From: Wohlfahrtiimonas larvae_A
Lineage (GTDB): Bacteria > Pseudomonadota > Gammaproteobacteria > Cardiobacteriales > Wohlfahrtiimonadaceae
Length of the DNA stretch: 47,081 nucleotides
NCBI GenBank assembly: GCA_040394195.1
Contig: JBEBSR010000016.1
Span: 1-47,081 of the forward strand
Direction of reading: 5' to 3'
Shown: piece after piece, positions 1 to 7,200 of the stretch
Numbering within the stretch: position 1 is the first letter of the stretch
How the letters are laid out: every line of letters starts with the position of its first letter
Notes under the pieces: model-generated
Database searches by the model: none
Told to the model about the DNA's origin: nothing
Seen by the model: the letters and a program-made list of their open reading frames with translations, nothing else
Made by a program: the position numbers and the translations under genes

Positions 1-440
1 TGTTAGATGTAGCGAGAGATGAACAAATTGATTTAGAAGATGAAAAAAAGGTCTCTAATTTTTTATATCAATATTATAAGAATTACGAAGCATCCTTAGA
101 GCAAACAGATATTGATCCTCAATTTTTTCAACAAAAAACGCCTAAAATTGATGGGCTGCCTTTTAATATTTACTTAGCATCGCCTTATGAATATTTGATG
201 CAGACAAAGTATCAAAAGGCTTATGAACAACTATTGAGGGCTAAGATAAAAATTCTAAAAGGTGAGTCATTAGATATGAATGATGGTGTGCAATTAGACC
301 AAAATAATTCAATGCTTTATATTAACTTTGAAGAAACATTAGAAGAAGGTTCTCCTCTTTTGCCACAGCCGATTCGGTGGTTCAATCAAGGCCGACAATT
401 TTTAGGTCGATTAGAGGTTGCTATTCCAAAAGTTAAATAG
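1..440 (+). CDS. C-terminal part of an unrecognised protein (5' end outside window)
   Basis: The reading frame is open from the first complete codon at base 3 to the TAG at 438-440, so the gene starts before the window. About 145 residues are visible: a charged, aromatic-rich region with repeated Tyr/Gln/Asp, then an end rich in Leu, Pro and Arg (SPLLPQPIRWFNQGRQF). I see no transmembrane segment or known motif and do not recognise the family. The in-frame TTG/ATG near 195-198 is only an internal methionine, because the upstream codons keep the same character. The rhtA-like gene follows 38 bases downstream on the same strand. That the frame is coding is fairly sure; the function is unknown. 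Confidence 0.6.
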   Translation, partial: LDVARDEQIDLEDEKKVSNFLYQYYKNYEASLEQTDIDPQFFQQKTPKIDGLPFNIYLASPYEYLMQTKYQKAYEQLLRAKIKILKGESLDMNDGVQLDQNNSMLYINFEETLEEGSPLLPQPIRWFNQGRQFLGRLEVAIPKVK

Positions 441-478
441 TAATTTGTACGGTCGGATTCATTTTAAAGTTGTTGCGT

Positions 479-1333
479 ATGGAAAATAAAGACTCTTTTG
501 CGCCTTGGGCTGTTGCTGTATTTTTAATGGCAGTATTAACGGTTCAAGCTGGTGCTGTGTTTGCTAAAAAATTATTTGAATTAGTTGGCGCAGAAGGTGC
601 AACATCTATGCGCTTAGGTTTTGCTGCAATTATTTTATTGGTGGTCTTTCGCCCATGGCGCATCGATTTTAAAAAAGGCAATATTAAGAACTTTTTAGTT
701 TATGGTTTAGCTTTAGGTGCTATGAACTTTTTCTTTTATAAAGCTTTAAAAGAAATTCCAATTGGCATTGCTGTTGGTATCGAATTTACAGGGCCATTGG
801 CTGTTGCTCTCTTTTATTCTCGTCGTCCTATAGATTTTATTTGGGTTGGTTTAGTAATTTTAGGATTAATTTTATTATTGCCAATTGGGAATGAAGTGAA
901 TAATGTGAATTTCAAAGGTGTATTTTTTGCTTTAATTGCAGGTTTTTGGTGGGCGATTTATATTGTTTTTGGTCGAAAAGTTGGTAAAGATTATGGTTTG
1001 CCAATCGTTTCTGCGGGAATGATTGTGGGTGCGATTTTATTTGCACCCATTGGTCTTATCACTGAAGGGGCTAATTTATTCACGCCAACAATATTAATGT
1101 ATGGTTTGATTGTTGCTTTATTATCTTCAGCAATTCCATTTGCTTTAGAATTAATCGCTATGACACATATTCCTTCCAAAACTTACGGCATGTTAAGCAG
1201 TGCAGAGCCTGCTGTGGGTGCTCTTTTTGGTATTGTATTCTTGGGTGAGCATTTGTTCGCTATGCAATGGAGTGGATTGGCTGCCATTATCATTGCTTCT
1301 ATCGGTGCAACATTAACAGCTCGCGGAAGATAA
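479..1333 (+). CDS. rhtA: RhtA-type threonine/homoserine exporter (EamA/DMT family)
   Basis: Inner-membrane drug/metabolite-superfamily exporter of about 284 residues with ten predicted membrane segments in two EamA halves. It matches E. coli RhtA (295 aa) closely: the early AKKLFELVGA..T.MRL stretch, then IAVGIEFTGPLAVALFYSRRP and WAIYIVFGRKVG, and an ending like IAMTHIPSKTYGMLSSAEPA. RhtA exports threonine and homoserine using the proton gradient. The frame can be extended upstream to a TTG at 470, but ATG 479 gives the expected N-terminus; no strong Shine-Dalgarno is visible. It lies 38 bases after the unknown gene and may be cotranscribed with it. Family assignment is firm; the exact substrate is inferred from E. 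coli. Confidence 0.85.
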   Translation: MENKDSFAPWAVAVFLMAVLTVQAGAVFAKKLFELVGAEGATSMRLGFAAIILLVVFRPWRIDFKKGNIKNFLVYGLALGAMNFFFYKALKEIPIGIAVGIEFTGPLAVALFYSRRPIDFIWVGLVILGLILLLPIGNEVNNVNFKGVFFALIAGFWWAIYIVFGRKVGKDYGLPIVSAGMIVGAILFAPIGLITEGANLFTPTILMYGLIVALLSSAIPFALELIAMTHIPSKTYGMLSSAEPAVGALFGIVFLGEHLFAMQWSGLAAIIIASIGATLTARGR

Positions 1334-1370
1334 CAATTAGTTATATTTTAAAATAATAAGTTGAAATATT

Positions 1371-1386
1371 GCCATTGACCAATGGC
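1371..1386. repeat. Short perfect inverted repeat downstream of rhtA
   Basis: GCCATTG, two bases, then CAATGGC form a perfect 7-bp inverted repeat 38 bases after the rhtA stop. There is no U-run behind it, so it is not a convincing intrinsic terminator. It could be a weak hairpin or a dyad operator in the 230-base gap ahead of the SMR genes. Confidence 0.35.
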
Positions 1387-1502
1387 TATTGGACAGTTAA
1401 CATATTCAAGTGTTCCACTACCAATTATTTTATGCTTGTTATACACAAAGATAACACCTCACATTTTTTAACTTCACAATTCTTATTGCTACTCTATTAG
1501 CG

Positions 1503-1558
1503 TTTCTATCTTTCATTTCACTTAAAACAATATTATTTAAATTATAGAAAGATAGAGG
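1503..1558 (+). promoter_or_regulatory. Long-range RNA stem covering the SMR ribosome-binding site
   Basis: TCTATCTTTC at 1505-1514 is exactly complementary to GAAAGATAGA at 1547-1556, and two G-U pairs (1503-1504 with 1557-1558) extend the stem to 12 pairs. The 32-base loop is AT-rich. The 3' arm includes most of the AGAGGA Shine-Dalgarno that precedes ATG 1564, so a folded leader would hide the start site of the SMR operon. The complementarity is seen directly; regulation by folding is inference. Confidence 0.45.
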
Positions 1559-1563
1559 AAATC

Positions 1564-1908
1564 ATGTTTAATAAAGCTTGGATGTACGTTGGGCTCACTA
1601 GCATTTTTGAGCTTATATGGTTATATGGCTTTAATCGTGCAGAAACCCCATTAGAATGGGTAATCGTCATTGGATTTATCATATTAGATCTCAACTTTTT
1701 AGCTAAAGCTTGCCAATATTTGGCCGCGGGTACTGTTTATGCTGTTTTCGCTGCAACAGGTACTGTTGGTACAGTTTTAATGGATACATTCTTATTGGGT
1801 ACTAGCATTTCTATCGGGATGATGGCTTGCATGGCTTTAATTTTGATCGGTGTCCTTGGTTTGAACTTATCTGATCCATCATCAGATGAGGAGGAAAGCC
1901 ATGGATAA
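1564..1908 (+). CDS. Small multidrug resistance (SMR) transporter subunit, YkkC-like
   Basis: A 114-residue four-helix membrane protein of the SMR family. The essential membrane glutamate is E16 (SIFELIWLYG), and the family signature GTVYAVFAATGTVGTV lies in helix 3. It has a short acidic tail like YkkC. The start is ATG 1564 behind AGAGGA. It overlaps the next SMR gene by 8 bases, the usual layout of obligate heterodimeric SMR pairs such as YkkCD and EbrAB, which export toxic cations or guanidinium-like compounds through antiparallel dimers. The 5' leader can fold over the ribosome-binding site. The substrate cannot be read from sequence; SMR membership is firm. Confidence 0.85.
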   Translation: MFNKAWMYVGLTSIFELIWLYGFNRAETPLEWVIVIGFIILDLNFLAKACQYLAAGTVYAVFAATGTVGTVLMDTFLLGTSISIGMMACMALILIGVLGLNLSDPSSDEEESHG

Positions 1909-2329
1909 TTATCAAAGTATGATCGGCTGGGGCTTAGTTGCCTTAGCCATCGCAGCCGAAATGATCGGGATCTTTGGCTTAAGTTTATACAGCCGAGGTA
2001 AAACTTTTGCTAATACCATCTTATATTTTGGCGGTTTGGCAGCATCATTCGTCGCATTATATTTTTCATTCCAATATTTACCTGTGAGTATTGCTTATAC
2101 AGTATTAACAGGTGCTGGCACAGCTGCTGCGGTTGCGATCAATATTATGTTTTTCAATGAATCGAAAGACATAAAGCGCTTAATTAGTTTAGCTTTGATC
2201 ATTGCAGGTGTTTGTGGTTTGAAACTGTTATATACAGAAGATGATGCAAACGCTCAAAATGTCATTCAGCAAGAACATACAGTGAATGTTTCAACATCGC
2301 ATGTGTTAGCTGGAAAAGGTGATGTTTAA
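1901..2329 (+). CDS. SMR transporter subunit, YkkD-like partner
   Basis: Second SMR subunit, about 142 residues. The start is ATG 1901, set by the strong GAGGAGGAAA Shine-Dalgarno inside the upstream gene; the frame extends a few codons further upstream without a better start. The conserved membrane glutamate is E20 (IAAEMIGIFGLSLY), and helix 3 carries IAYTVLTGAGTAAAV. After the fourth helix comes a 35-residue hydrophilic tail, longer than in most SMR proteins. The 8-base overlap with the previous gene and their sequence divergence indicate a heterodimer rather than two homodimers. An intrinsic terminator follows at 2360. Confidence 0.85.
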   Translation: MDNYQSMIGWGLVALAIAAEMIGIFGLSLYSRGKTFANTILYFGGLAASFVALYFSFQYLPVSIAYTVLTGAGTAAAVAINIMFFNESKDIKRLISLALIIAGVCGLKLLYTEDDANAQNVIQQEHTVNVSTSHVLAGKGDV

Positions 2330-2359
2330 TCATTATTGATAAAATTATAGATTAAAAAG

Positions 2360-2391
2360 AAAACCACTCATAATTTTGAGTGGTTTTTTGT
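2360..2391 (+). terminator. Intrinsic terminator after the SMR pair
   Basis: An 11-bp stem (AAAACCACTCA / TGAGTGGTTTT) with a six-base loop, followed by T residues, 31 bases after the SMR stop codon. Confidence 0.85.
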
Positions 2392-2458
2392 TATATATGC
2401 AATATATTAGCCTTGTAAATGTGATTTATTAAATATTATGTAGAGAGGATATGAAAAG

Positions 2459-2779
2459 ATGATTAAGCATATTGTATTGGTGCGTTTTGCCAAAGAAGTG
2501 ACAACACAAGAAATTGAAGCAATTTTCAAAAAGATTGGTGCATTAGAATCAGTATTGCCAGCGATGAAATCATTTGATTATGGTAAATACAATGGTTCAA
2601 TGGCTCGCCATAAAGGCTTTGATTATGCCTTTTATATGGAATTTAATGATGCTAAAGAACGCGATGAATACTTAGTTCATCCTGAGCATGTAAAAGTGGG
2701 TGCTGAATTGAGATCATTGCTAGATCAAGAAGGCATAGATTCATTCATGGCATTTGATTACGACACAAATTTACTTTAA
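2459..2779 (+). CDS. Dabb-domain (stress-responsive alpha/beta barrel) protein
   Basis: A 106-residue cytoplasmic protein. It begins IKHIVLVRF and carries the FDYAFYMEFNDAKERDEYLVHPEHVKV segment that is typical of the Dabb (dimeric alpha-beta barrel) family. Members form dimeric ferredoxin-like barrels. Most bacterial members have no assigned reaction, though some are stress-induced or act as small enzymes. The start is ATG 2459 behind a GAGAGGAT-like Shine-Dalgarno. It stands alone between a terminator and a convergent hairpin, so it is probably monocistronic. Domain call is confident; role unknown. Confidence 0.8.
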   Translation: MIKHIVLVRFAKEVTTQEIEAIFKKIGALESVLPAMKSFDYGKYNGSMARHKGFDYAFYMEFNDAKERDEYLVHPEHVKVGAELRSLLDQEGIDSFMAFDYDTNLL

Positions 2780-2791
2780 TAAATTACAAGA

Positions 2792-2816
2792 TTATCTCTC
2801 CCGAAGGGAGAGATAA
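2792..2816. repeat. Palindromic hairpin, REP-like, between convergent genes
   Basis: A perfect 11-bp inverted repeat, TTATCTCTCCC / GGGAGAGATAA, around a GAA loop. It lies between the Dabb gene and the convergent abgT-like gene. It lacks a proper U-tract on either strand but could still act as a bidirectional terminator. A related hairpin lies at 8310-8340. Confidence 0.6.
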
Positions 2817-2849
2817 ATTTAATCCATATTAACTCGGTTTAAATATAGA

Positions 2850-4424
2850 TTACTGTCCTGTTGCGGGTGAGAAGTAAGTTGCAGAACCAGGTCCAACTGG
2901 AATGCCTAATACAAATACCCAAATACAGAAGATGATTGTCCAAGCTGTTAAAAAGATCACAGAATATGGCACCATCATTGCTAGAATTGTCCCAATCCCA
3001 GCATCTTTCTTATATTTGATTGCCATTGCAACGATCAGGCCGAAGTAGCTCATCATCGGTGTGATGATGTTAGTTGCTGAGTCACCAATTCTATAAGCTG
3101 CTTGAATTGTTTCAGGTGCATAACCTGCTAACATCAACATTGGTACAAAGATTGGTGCTGTTACGGCCCATTGTGCAGATGCTGAGCTCATCATTAAGTT
3201 AATGAAAGCACAAATTAAAATAAAGCAGATGAATAAAAGCATGCTGTTAATTTGAATGCTTGTTAAGAAGTTAGAGCCATGAACAACAATGATTTGACCT
3301 AAGTTTGTCCAGTTAAAAAATGCGATGAATTGTGCTGCGAAGAATACGATCACAAGGTATAAACCCAGCGCGCTCATTGAACCACTCATTGCATTTACGA
3401 TGTCTTTGCTACTTGTGAAATTTTTTGTTACAAAGCCATAGACTGCACCAGGAATTGCAAAGAAGAAGAAAATGAAGATCACAATTGATTTAAAGAATGG
3501 TGAGTTAGCAACTAAACCTGTTGTTTGATTACGCAAAATACCATCTGCTGGAATGATTGTAATGGCAACAATAGCTGATAAAACTAGGAATGATAAGCCT
3601 GCCCAAACTAAGCCTTTTTTCTCTAAGGAGGTTACTTCAGCAGATGAAACCATTGTGCTTTCTTCATCACTCATTTCAGATTGATTATAAGGGCCCAATT
3701 GTGGCTCTACAATTTTTGCTGTTACAAACCAGCCTAAACCTGTCACGATGAATGTACTGAATGCCATGAAGTACCAGTTGGCTTCTGCGCCTACAATGTA
3801 AGTTGGATCAACAATGCGCGCAGCTTCTTGTGTAATGCCTGATAATAAAGGATCTACAGTGCCTAATAATAAGTTTGCTGAATAGCCACCTGAAACACCT
3901 GCAAATGCAGCGGCTAAGCCTGCCAGTGGGTTTCTGCCTAATGAATGGAAGATTACAGCGGCTAAAGGAATCAATACAACGTAACCTAATTCACCTGCTG
4001 TATTGGACATTACGCCCGCAAATACAATCGCTGGCGTTGTTAATTGTGTAGGTGCTTTTAATACGATTAAACGCATTGCAGAAGAGAATAAACCTGCTTT
4101 ATCTGCAATACCAACACCAAGCATTGCAACCAATACTGTGCCTAAAGGTGCAAAGCTTGTAAAGTTTGTCACAACGTTGGATAAAATCTTACGAATACCT
4201 TCTGCATTTAATAAGCTTTGCGCGTAGATAATTCCACCAGGAACACGGCCAGGTGCACCTTCTGGTCTTGGATCAGCAACGCTTAAGCCAAAATAAGCTC
4301 CTAATGCGGATGAAATTAAAATAGCTGCGATTAAGATTGCAAATAAGATAACTGGGTGAGGCAGGGCGTTACCTAACCATTCTAATGTGTCCAGAAGTTT
4401 ATTCTTCTTGGCTTTCATTTCCAT
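2850..4424 (-). CDS. AbgT-family transporter (p-aminobenzoyl-glutamate type)
   Basis: Polytopic inner-membrane protein of about 524 residues, the usual AbgT length (about 510). Family features are the N-terminal LEWLGNALPHPVILFAILI helix, the long central region with TNFTSFAPLGTVLVAMLGVGIADKAGL, MSNTAGELGYVVLIPL, and the late GDSATNIITPMMSYFGLIV motif. AbgT proteins import p-aminobenzoyl-glutamate; others (MtrF, YdaH) export sulfonamides. I chose ATG 4424 because AAAGGAAA lies 9 bases upstream; an ATG at 4445 has no ribosome-binding site. No abgAB hydrolase genes are nearby, so import linked to folate salvage is not supported by context. Confidence 0.85.
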   Translation of the reverse strand: MEMKAKKNKLLDTLEWLGNALPHPVILFAILIAAILISSALGAYFGLSVADPRPEGAPGRVPGGIIYAQSLLNAEGIRKILSNVVTNFTSFAPLGTVLVAMLGVGIADKAGLFSSAMRLIVLKAPTQLTTPAIVFAGVMSNTAGELGYVVLIPLAAVIFHSLGRNPLAGLAAAFAGVSGGYSANLLLGTVDPLLSGITQEAARIVDPTYIVGAEANWYFMAFSTFIVTGLGWFVTAKIVEPQLGPYNQSEMSDEESTMVSSAEVTSLEKKGLVWAGLSFLVLSAIVAITIIPADGILRNQTTGLVANSPFFKSIVIFIFFFFAIPGAVYGFVTKNFTSSKDIVNAMSGSMSALGLYLVIVFFAAQFIAFFNWTNLGQIIVVHGSNFLTSIQINSMLLFICFILICAFINLMMSSASAQWAVTAPIFVPMLMLAGYAPETIQAAYRIGDSATNIITPMMSYFGLIVAMAIKYKKDAGIGTILAMMVPYSVIFLTAWTIIFCIWVFVLGIPVGPGSATYFSPATGQ

Positions 4425-4679
4425 AACAATGTTTCCTTTGTTCATTGAGCTACTACATTTTAAAATTATAGTAACTGCTTGATATTGTTTGATTTGGTAG
4501 GGTTACCAGTCAAAATGCTTCGCAAAGATATCAAAAGATGAACTACATTTGTAGTAAAAATGTAATATTGTTCTAATTTTATACATAATGAAATCAGGTA
4601 ATTTTATTGATAATTATTTTGAGATATAAAAAATGCCCGAATTAATCGGGCATTTTCTATGAGTTAATATTGATAATAA
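4425..4679. other. Intergenic region upstream of the abgT-like gene
   Basis: A 255-base gap with two visible elements: a small dyad, TGGTA-N4-TACCA at 4495-4508, about 70 bases upstream of the abgT-like start and possibly an operator, and the gldA terminator at 4630-4656. No further ORF is seen. Confidence 0.4.
4630..4656 (-). terminator. Intrinsic terminator after gldA
   Basis: An 11-bp stem AAAATGCCCGA / TCGGGCATTTT with a five-base loop. Read on the minus strand it ends in a T-run, and it sits 24 bases past the gldA stop. Confidence 0.85.
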
Positions 4680-5786
4680 TTATTCATCTAACCAATCTCG
4701 ACCCATTTTATCTGCAGTGATGATTGCAGCATAAACATCTTGGGCTGTAACTTCAAATGGCATGTTATGAATGGTTTCGCCTTTTGCACAACTAAGTTCA
4801 GCAACTGCTTTTAACTTGTCATGATAATGTGGTGCTGTTGGTTCAAAGCCAAGTTGAGCGATTGTTACTGGCAAACCAACTTGAGTACAGAAATCTAATA
4901 ATTCATCAATTTCATCCAATGGTGCATTTTCTAGAACTAATTGCACCAATGTACCAAAGGCGACTTTTTCACCATGATACATGCCATGGCATTCTTCAAT
5001 CACTGTAAAACCGTTGTGAATTGCGTGAGCTGCTGCTAAACCTGCGCTTTCAAAGCCTAATCCGCTTAATAGAGTATTGGCTTCAATGATATTTTCTAGT
5101 GCTTTAGTGCTGACTTTTCCTTCAGCCGCTAATTTAGCTTTATAGCCTTCAGATAATAATGTTTCATAGCAGAGTAATGCGAGTGATTTTGCAGCCAATG
5201 TGCTGTATCCGCCTGCCATCGTTGTTTTATTGGCTTCTGCGCATGCTCGAGCTTCAAAGTATGTTGCTAAAGCATCGCCCATGCCAGCTACGAGTAAACG
5301 AGCAGGTGCATTTGCTATCACTGTTGTATCCATGACAACAACATCAGGATTTTTAGGGTAGAAGAGGTAGCTTTCAAATTCTCCGTTATCTGTATAAATT
5401 ACAGATAACGCACTGGTTGGAGCATCTGTGGATGCAATAGTCGGTACAACTACAATTGGTGCATGGGCATAGAATGCTACAGCTTTGGCTGCATCTAATG
5501 TTTTTCCGCCGCCAATGCCCACGACAATTTTCGCACCGCTTTCTTTGAAAAGCTCACCTAATCGATTGATCTCATTTTGAGAGCATTCGCCTTGGAAAAT
5601 GGCCTCATTAAATTTTACATCATCTTTTTTGAAACTTTTTGTAATAGTTTCTTCGACTAAGCCAAATACAAAATGATCTGCTATCACAAAAGCATGATTA
5701 GCTAAAGGTTTAACATGTTCTGCTAAGTGTTGAAGTGCATCTGGACCTTGAATATATTTACCTGGGGATTGCATTACTTTTAACAT
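4680..5786 (-). CDS. gldA: Glycerol dehydrogenase (NAD+)
   Basis: Iron-containing-alcohol-dehydrogenase fold enzyme of 368 residues (E. coli GldA has 367), oxidising glycerol to dihydroxyacetone with NAD+. Visible are the NAD-binding GIGGGKTLDAAKAV loop, PTIASTDAPTSALSVIY, and the metal ligands: Asp in GMGDALATYFEA and His in AAAHAIHNG and CHGMYHGEKVAFG. The frame extends upstream to 5882, but ATG 5786 has AAGGAGAT at proper spacing and gives the family N-terminus (QSPGKYIQG). No dihydroxyacetone kinase or glycerol-uptake gene is adjacent, so it may also act on other small hydroxy compounds. Confidence 0.92.
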   Translation of the reverse strand: MLKVMQSPGKYIQGPDALQHLAEHVKPLANHAFVIADHFVFGLVEETITKSFKKDDVKFNEAIFQGECSQNEINRLGELFKESGAKIVVGIGGGKTLDAAKAVAFYAHAPIVVVPTIASTDAPTSALSVIYTDNGEFESYLFYPKNPDVVVMDTTVIANAPARLLVAGMGDALATYFEARACAEANKTTMAGGYSTLAAKSLALLCYETLLSEGYKAKLAAEGKVSTKALENIIEANTLLSGLGFESAGLAAAHAIHNGFTVIEECHGMYHGEKVAFGTLVQLVLENAPLDEIDELLDFCTQVGLPVTIAQLGFEPTAPHYHDKLKAVAELSCAKGETIHNMPFEVTAQDVYAAIITADKMGRDWLDE

Positions 5787-6084
5787 CTGTATCTCCTTAT
5801 TATTAATAAAACAAAAGAACCAAAAATTATCTATAGCCTCAGTATAACCATGGGTAAAGTAAAAATGTTTGATATGTGTCACAAAGCCATAACATAGTTA
5901 AATAGGGGCTTTGTATAGAAATTTATCATATTTATATGACAGAATTATCTCGTGTTATGAGAATATTTACCATCTTTCTTTTTTGGGTTGATCTATTGAC
6001 AGAAATATTACAATCATGAATACTAATTAATAAAATATATTATACATATATTTATAGTATGTTAATTAAATTGAGAATAAAATT
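5787..6084. other. Divergent intergenic region between gldA and the MetQ-like gene
   Basis: A 298-base AT-rich gap holding the promoters of two divergent genes. An 8-bp inverted repeat, ACAAAGCC 5881-5888 / GGCTTTGT 5907-5914, could be an operator or stem. TTGACA at 5996-6001 is a consensus -35 pointing toward the MetQ-like gene, but no well-spaced -10 follows, only TACTAA at 6021. No SAM riboswitch-like structure is evident. No ORF is seen. Confidence 0.4.
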
Positions 6085-6894
6085 ATGAAGAAAGTAATAA
6101 AAATTGTATTAGGTATTTTTGTTTCGGTGGCAATATTAGTAGGCTGTGGAAAGGATGAAGCATCAGAAAAGATCATCAAAATGGGTGTTTCAGCAGGGCC
6201 ATATAATGAACTATTTGATGTAGCAATTACACCAATTTTAGAGAAAAAAGGTTACAAAGTTGAAAATATTGAATTCAGAGCATTACTCGATTCTAATATT
6301 GCGATGCTAGAAGATGGCGTAGATGTTGTGGTTGCACAGCATGCAGGTTATATGAAAGTATTCAATGAACAACGTGGCACAGATTTGGTTGCTATTCAAA
6401 AGATTCCAACAGTGCCAGCAGCTGTATTTTCGAAGCGCTTTGAATCATTGAATGATATTAAAGATGGAATGACAGTATTGATTCCAATGGATGCATCGAA
6501 CGCAGCGCGTGCTTATGGTTTATTGCAAAAAATTGGTTGGATTCAATTAACAGAAGGTTTGGATCTTATGAAGGCTTCTAAATTAGATGTGATTAGTAAC
6601 CCATATAATTTAGATATTAAAGAGATTGATTCAACATTGATCCCACGAGTGTTGGAAGAAGCTGACTTTGCTGTGATACCTGGAAGCATTGTTTGGTTAG
6701 GTAAAATGGATCCAAGCAAAGCATTAGCGCATGAAGAATTATTGCCTGATCTCTATTTGCAAGTTGTGGTGAGAGAGAAAAATAAGGATTCTGAATGGGC
6801 GAAAGCAATCATTGATGCTTATAACTCAGAAGAATTCAAAGCGTATTTATCTAAGAATAATCCCAATAATTATTGGGCTGTCCCGAAAAATTAA
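6085..6894 (+). CDS. MetQ/NlpA-family substrate-binding lipoprotein (orphan)
   Basis: A 269-residue lipoprotein. The signal sequence ends in the lipobox ILVGC (Cys21), so it should be anchored at the inner membrane facing the periplasm. The body matches the NlpA fold: IKMGVSAGPYNEL, IEFRALLDSNIAMLEDGVDVVVAQHAGYM, IPMDASNAARAYGLLQKIGWIQL, and a C-terminal YNSEEFKAYLSKN. MetQ binds methionine for the MetNI transporter. No ATPase or permease gene is adjacent, so the partner must be elsewhere or this is an NlpA-like free binding protein. It is flanked by a divergent promoter region and a downstream hairpin, so likely monocistronic. Ligand not provable here. Confidence 0.85.
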   Translation: MKKVIKIVLGIFVSVAILVGCGKDEASEKIIKMGVSAGPYNELFDVAITPILEKKGYKVENIEFRALLDSNIAMLEDGVDVVVAQHAGYMKVFNEQRGTDLVAIQKIPTVPAAVFSKRFESLNDIKDGMTVLIPMDASNAARAYGLLQKIGWIQLTEGLDLMKASKLDVISNPYNLDIKEIDSTLIPRVLEEADFAVIPGSIVWLGKMDPSKALAHEELLPDLYLQVVVREKNKDSEWAKAIIDAYNSEEFKAYLSKNNPNNYWAVPKN

Positions 6895-6901
6895 TTTCGA
6901 T

Positions 6902-6927
6902 CTTTCCTCGCTAAAGGGCGAGGAAAG
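6902..6927. terminator. Hairpin between convergent genes (MetQ-like and VF530)
   Basis: CTTTCCTCGC / GCGAGGAAAG forms a perfect 10-bp stem with a six-base loop, 7 bases after the MetQ-like stop. No U-tract follows on either strand, so termination efficiency is uncertain; it may be a repeat element instead. Confidence 0.5.
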
Positions 6928-6952
6928 GTACAGATTTATTATCTGAAAGCAT

Positions 6953-7198
6953 CTATTCTTCTTCCTCTTCTTCTAATTTTCGGCTCTGAACATAGAGATA
7001 TAAACTTTCTACTTTTTCTCTTGCCCAAGGCGTTTGGCGTAAAAATTTAAGGGATGATTTTACGCTTGGATCATGAGTAAAACAGCGAATGTTGATCTGT
7101 TCACCTAATGCTTCAAATCCACCATAGTAATCCACTAATTCTTCAACGATGTTTGCGAGTTTTTTGCCATGTAATGGATCATTGGATGTGTGTTGCAT
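6953..7198 (-). CDS. VF530-family (DUF2132) small putative DNA-binding protein
   Basis: An 81-residue protein. It carries the family signature DPLHGKKLANIVEELVDYYG..ALGEQINIRCF, then DPSVKSSLKFLRQTPWAREKVE, and ends in a run of glutamates. VF530 proteins are small compact proteins with a fold resembling a DNA-binding domain; no cellular role is established. It starts two bases after the stop of the PIN-like gene, with a GAGGT Shine-Dalgarno inside that gene's end, so the two form an operon and are probably translationally linked. Confidence 0.85.
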   Translation of the reverse strand: MQHTSNDPLHGKKLANIVEELVDYYGGFEALGEQINIRCFTHDPSVKSSLKFLRQTPWAREKVESLYLYVQSRKLEEEEEE

Positions 7199-7200
7199 GT

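Noticed and set aside
1334..1563. Guanidine riboswitch upstream of the SMR pair
   Set aside because: The paired ACGR-loop hairpins of the guanidine-II class and the size of the guanidine-I class are absent; only the RBS-covering stem is visible.
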